64,000 nt of DNA from Molossus alvarezi (Eukaryota > Chordata > Mammalia > Chiroptera > Molossidae), in contig CM073894.1 in assembly GCA_037176705.1 (NCBI GenBank), positions 29,900,501 to 29,964,500 on the forward strand. The letters are read 5' to 3'. Position numbers and translations under genes: made by a program. A model generated the notes under the pieces. That model had not been told where the DNA came from and did no database searches. It worked only from the letters and a program-made list of their open reading frames with translations. Shown piece by piece: positions 59,546 to 64,000 of the stretch; positions within the stretch are counted from its first letter, which is position 1, and each line of letters opens with the position of its first letter.

Positions 59546-62500
59546 ATTGATAATAATAACTGTACATTAGGGGGTACATTTATTCTTTATGTGTGAAGGG
59601 ATAAAATGTAATTAGGCCTGCAGTAGTGAAGAAGGGATTTTTAGACCCTCTTAAAAGCTAATTTGGATTACCATGGAAAATTTGAATGATAACTACAGAA
59701 CCAATGGATAGTAAGACCCAACAGTTTGGGTTGAGCATGATTATGTAGCATATTCCTAACTTTAATTTCATCTCTATATCATCTTGGTAGTATACTTCTT
59801 TCATTCTTTTCACCTTGCATGTTGAAAGAGAATTTCTAGAAAGTAACATATAAAAACCCAAAGTGTTACTCATTTAAATAATTTATTTTTCAATCAGAGA
59901 CATCAGTTTGATGATTAATACACTGCATTCATTTTCTCCTTTTAAGAAACCGGGAACAAACAGGCTTGCTCATTGTATATATAATTCATTTAGGTGTTGA
60001 AGTCTGAGTCTACATTTGTAAGAGAAAATTTCAAACGAGCCATAATTAACATGTCACTTCAGGAGAAGCAGTGGGATGAGGGGGTGGAAGTAAATGGATC
60101 TACCTGATGTTCTTGCAGTGTAATGCGTGGAAAGGAGAAATAGAAGTTAATGCACAAGGAAAGGGCCGGCTTTTCAAGCTTACTTCCTTGAGTTCATGCC
60201 AAAGTAAATAGGTGTATCTGTGGATATCTCCTTGTGGAGGTGTGGAAAGTGTAGGTTAAGTGTGATGGACTGCAGCACATTTCATGAGAGGAAGTTCGAA
60301 GAGTGCATTAAACTGGGTGAAATGTAAAAAGCTATTTAGCATGTCCAGCTCTCAATTTCTCTCTTGAATGAAGAGAACCAACAGTCATCCCTTTTCTACC
60401 TCGCCTGTTAATATAAAATGATGTATTGAAGGCAGAAATGCTATACATATTTGCACTAAATGCTTATATATCTGTTCCATGAGATTTTGACTCCACATTA
60501 CTGTTCTGGGAATTTAAGATTTCTACATGGGTCAAAAACCTCTCCAAAGGCCTTTTCAGCTTGATCCTTAAGTATTCCCAGTGAAATTTGGTGAATTCAG
60601 TTTTCCCCCACAAATTTATTGAGGTATAATTTACATATTATTTATTTTCATTATCAGTTATTACTATGGGACTTTCAACCTGAAGAACTGTGCATAATAA
60701 TGTTCAAAAATGTTCAAGAATATCTCAATATAGCTCATATTTTGATTTTCTCAGTAGATATGTTGCAAAAGTGGTGATAAATATATCATTAAATTTTGCA
60801 TCTTATTTATAAGATTGCCATTAATAATGGTCTGAATTCTTTATTTCTGTAGAAAGTCCCTTGAACACTTCCTTAATAAATGGACATTTCCAATGCAGAT
60901 GCTAGGGATGGGTAAAATCAAATACGTTTCTTCCTTTTATAACATATCAGGAATTTGCGTGTAAATCAAGACTTCCTTTACCCTAAACTCCAAGATTTTC
61001 TCTGTAAAAAAAGTCTCTTTTATGACAGTGTTAGTAATTAATTATGTTGTCAGTTACTTGCTCAACATTAATGAGTCATTGAGAGTTTGAGGAATACATG
61101 AAATGAACACAGGTTTTTGTTGTTATCAGTGATGTTTTGAAGGTTTAAAATCCCAACTTGTCAAAAATTAGAACAAGTAGCTAAAGAGTTTAGACAAAAA
61201 AAATTATCCAAGGGAAATTCACAGTAATAGCCTTAAGTGTCTAATAGATTTAATGGTCTTTAGCTTGCATTCACAGAAACGGGTTTAATTTTATAGGTGT
61301 TTGCAATTTGTGATGTCGGAGTTGCAATTTCTGTGAGCTCCTTGAGAACCCCGTCTATGTTCTGCTCTATACTCTTCTCCTTTCATAAATTTTTGTGTTA
61401 CAAAACTGTTAGTCATAAAAAGGCATTTATGGTTCAATATAATTTTCCTTCTTTTTCTTTAAAAATGCAGTTTTAAAAGTAATAAAGCCTTTCCTTCTAT
61501 AAATCTTCAATCTTTTTTTCCTAAGGGAAGATTAATTTGTAAATATGCTAATGGATTTGTATAATATTAAACTTCCCCAAGAAAAATTACATTACTTCAT
61601 ATGAATGAACACATCTATCTTATTCAATTTATAAACTAATGGCTGAAAACACCAAAACTGTTTCCTACTATGTGTCTTATAACTAAAATGACTGCAGGCA
61701 CAGCCACACACTTGGCATTTCACAGCAAATTTATTGGATGAAAATTTCTTTTCAGTCCCTTTATTGAGTTTCCCTTATTTAGCTGTATTTGAATTCTGGC
61801 TAATAAAATGCAATTCCTGTTACAGAAAGGTGAAAAAGTAAACATCCTGCTCAAAATAGAAGCAATTTCTAAACAGGAAGTAGTCTAAAAAAGAACAAAT
61901 GCTTAGTTTCAAAGTGATCAGTAGTAGGGATGCTGTGATAGAGATATTCCCACAACTAACTTTTATTAAAATAGCCTGCCGACTTCTTAGGTTAGGCAAT
62001 GAGCTAAGGACTTGGTGGTCCAGTTAGGTAGCTATTGTGGATTTATATTTATATGGATACTATGTGTAAAAAAACAATTCCTCCTCATCTTGGTTCTTTC
62101 TTTATTACTTATTTTCACCAGCTGCATAATCCCATTGCATAAATTACTGAAGTCAGGCAAAAATACCTTAGTGTCCTGCCAGTATCCTGGGATGACTTTA
62201 AGAATGATCATCAGCTGTTGTCCCTAGGTGACACCCTGGATTCTGAGGTAAAATTTGTATTACGTGGGCGTCTCCCTCCAAAGAACTCAGTGGGAGTTGG
62301 CTGGACTCATAGGGAAAATAAGCAGGAGGAGAAGGGGCTCTAGATGGAGAATTAACACTAGTTGTCTCATAAGTGACCTAAAAATGAACTTCTTGGAATT
62401 CTGATCATTCTTCCCAATAATTAGATGTTGTTTTCATAAAGATTCTCTACTAGCAATTCGAAGGATCCTAATTCAAATGGAGATGACGGAAGGGTGATTT

Positions 62501-64000
62501 TGGCAGTCCCCTTGTTTCTTAGTAATTTCCCGGAGGGGCAGTTTAGGAGGGTCTTGGACTATGTGACTCGAAATGAGAACTGGTTATCTGTTCTCACAAA
62601 GGTGAGTAAGTAGTTATAGAAATCAGTTTATAATAATGTGGTGAGTAAATAGGTATAGGAAATAGTTTATAATAATGTGGTGCTTCAACTTATTTTGCTC
62701 TTAAAAGCTGAGCCTTTATTTTTGTTGACCTGTGACTTAGGGAAAATGATTTGAGTACTTTTTGCACTTTTTGTGTTTCTTTAAATGGGACCAACCTACT
62801 GCTCACTGCATGCCAGTGATGTGGACTGATTTTGCCAGGTCATTTTGATTGCTGGTGATAGAAATCCCATTTAAACTGCTTTAAGCTGGGTAGCAGGGGG
62901 AAGGGAAGAATTGGTTACTTCAAGTAACTGAAAAGTCCAGGAAAATGACTGGAATGAGACATTGCTATGTCTCAGTGCTCACACTAGGCCACTAGGGATT
63001 GGTCTGTTTCCATCGCTCAGCTCTGCTTTCCTCCTTTGGGCTCATTGTTAGTGAACTTGCACCCATGGTCACCAGCTAGTCCAGACAGACATTGAGTTTC
63101 CTTTTCACTGTAGTCCTAGCAAATGCTGGGGCTCCTTGCCATTATCCATCTTGGATCATGTGCCCATACTTGGGAGTTAGTGTGTGAAGGTCAGCCTTAC
63201 CCAGTTCACAAAGAATGAGAGAATGGTGATTCTTTAGGGGAAATTTGGATGACAGTTCTACAAGCAAAAGGTATGTGTAACATGCAGGCAAAAAAGAACT
63301 TGTGTCCACCGCCATTATGAAACAAAGAGGCATGACCCAATAAATCGCTAGGAAAATAACCCAAGTGGCAAAATTGCAACAGGGGGCATTTTGCTACCTC
63401 AAAAGGAGTACCCTGGGCATTCTTTGTTGAAGTCGTGCATTCAAAGTGATAGGGTTGACTAAAATGTTGTCCATATGGATAGATATAGCTGGGGGGGGGG
63501 TGGGTATCCTTGGCTTATGAACAGTTTTGTGGTGTAATTTTAAGTTTTGCTTCTCCCAACGAGAGTATAATTTCTCCAAAAGCAGGCACAGTGTTGTAGT
63601 CTTTTATTGTACTTCTCTAAGAATGTATCACAGCGCTGGACACAAAGCAAACACTGAGTATATACTTTTGATCGATTCATTTCAGCTGTTTGCAATGCTT
63701 ATCACACTGAAGAATTTCCCAGCAATTTTTTTCTCAAAAATCCATCCTCTCTGAGAGCTACATTTGTTTCCTGTCTTTCCATATCACTTGAGTAGTCTGA
63801 ATATGTCCTTTTAACATGCCTCCAGGTTTCTGTGCTTTCTATCACACCACCAACGCTCTGTCTGGCAGAAGCTGGGACCGGGCTGCTGCCTTTCTTCCAT
63901 ACCAAAGGGCTGTGTTGTGCAAAGTATTGCTTCATGCTGCTTTCCTGATCCGCTTTACATAACTGCCGGGAAGAAAGTACTTTTATGGATAATCCAAAAG
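59546..64000. other. Repeat-poor AT-rich stretch
   Basis: Apart from a probable small L1M 3' fragment at about 60600-60660 (caaatttattgaggtataatttac, minus) and a G10 run at 63491-63500, I recognise nothing. No frame exceeds 77 codons with a meaningful product. It continues to the window edge. Confidence 0.5.

Noticed and set aside
1..64000. CRISPR arrays, bacterial operons or phage genes
   Set aside because: No regularly spaced repeats with unique spacers and no dense coding. The repeat content is plainly mammalian.
1..64000. Helitron ends typical of vespertilionid bats
   Set aside because: I looked for TC...CTRR-type ends with a terminal hairpin and for the known bat Helitron end words, and saw none I could support.

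Overview
The window is nuclear, non-coding DNA from a mammal, most likely a vespertilionid bat. The main evidence is about 18 copies of a tRNA-derived SINE of the Ves type. Its head reads gccctggccggtttggctca, it carries A- and B-box-like promoter motifs and a pyrimidine-rich segment, and several copies have perfect 13-19 bp target-site duplications (TSDs). I also see bat-type LINE-1s and the usual ancient mammalian repeats (MIR, L2, MER5-type hAT, MLT1-type LTRs). I found no functional protein-coding gene, rRNA, tRNA gene or CRISPR array. Nearly all long open frames lie in decayed LINE-1s, in SINEs, or in short chance frames.

Layout. 1-9260: mostly ancient or unassigned DNA with MIR copies, a GC-rich exon-like patch (~514-1030) and a diverged ~85 bp direct repeat (4929/5833). 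9261-11900: three antisense Ves SINEs, an old element with terminal inverted repeats, and a MIR. 11957-17712: a full-length but decayed LINE-1 on the minus strand with 5'UTR, ORF1, ORF2 and 3'UTR. 17713-22455: MIRs, an LTR-like remnant, a TATATC microsatellite, one SINE and an L2. 22456-27430: about 5 kb with no recognisable transposon. 27430-34030: L2 pieces, a MER5-type element, SINEs and a 125 bp mariner-like MITE. 34280-42485: the recent-insertion hot spot. It holds an MLT1 LTR split by a SINE, three antisense SINEs within 1.5 kb, a half-LINE-1 (HAL1-like) element with a perfect 16 bp TSD, another SINE and a 5'-truncated LINE-1. 42486-48195: a second island free of recent repeats. 48195-49805: MIR, L2 and a second MLT1 LTR split by a SINE. 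50850-57076: an ancient L1M-type LINE in sense orientation, interrupted by three SINEs. 57333-59545: two more SINEs, a LINE 3'UTR fragment and an LTR-like remnant. 59546-64000: almost no repeats.

How the parts work together. The elements form an autonomous/non-autonomous network. LINE-1 ORF2 protein supplies endonuclease and reverse transcriptase. The Ves SINEs and the HAL1-like element, which has ORF1 but no ORF2, would have borrowed that machinery, as their T-rich target sites, poly(A)-type tails and TSDs show. No autonomous copy here is intact. The most interesting items are the HAL1-like element (two visible ORF1 lesions, GC boxes, YY1/ETS-like motifs at its 5' end, and open antisense frames), a conserved 3' hairpin in eight of the SINEs, and two repeat-poor islands that may hold regulatory DNA. 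Family names come from memory of consensus sequences. Ends without TSDs are approximate, usually within 10-50 bases.
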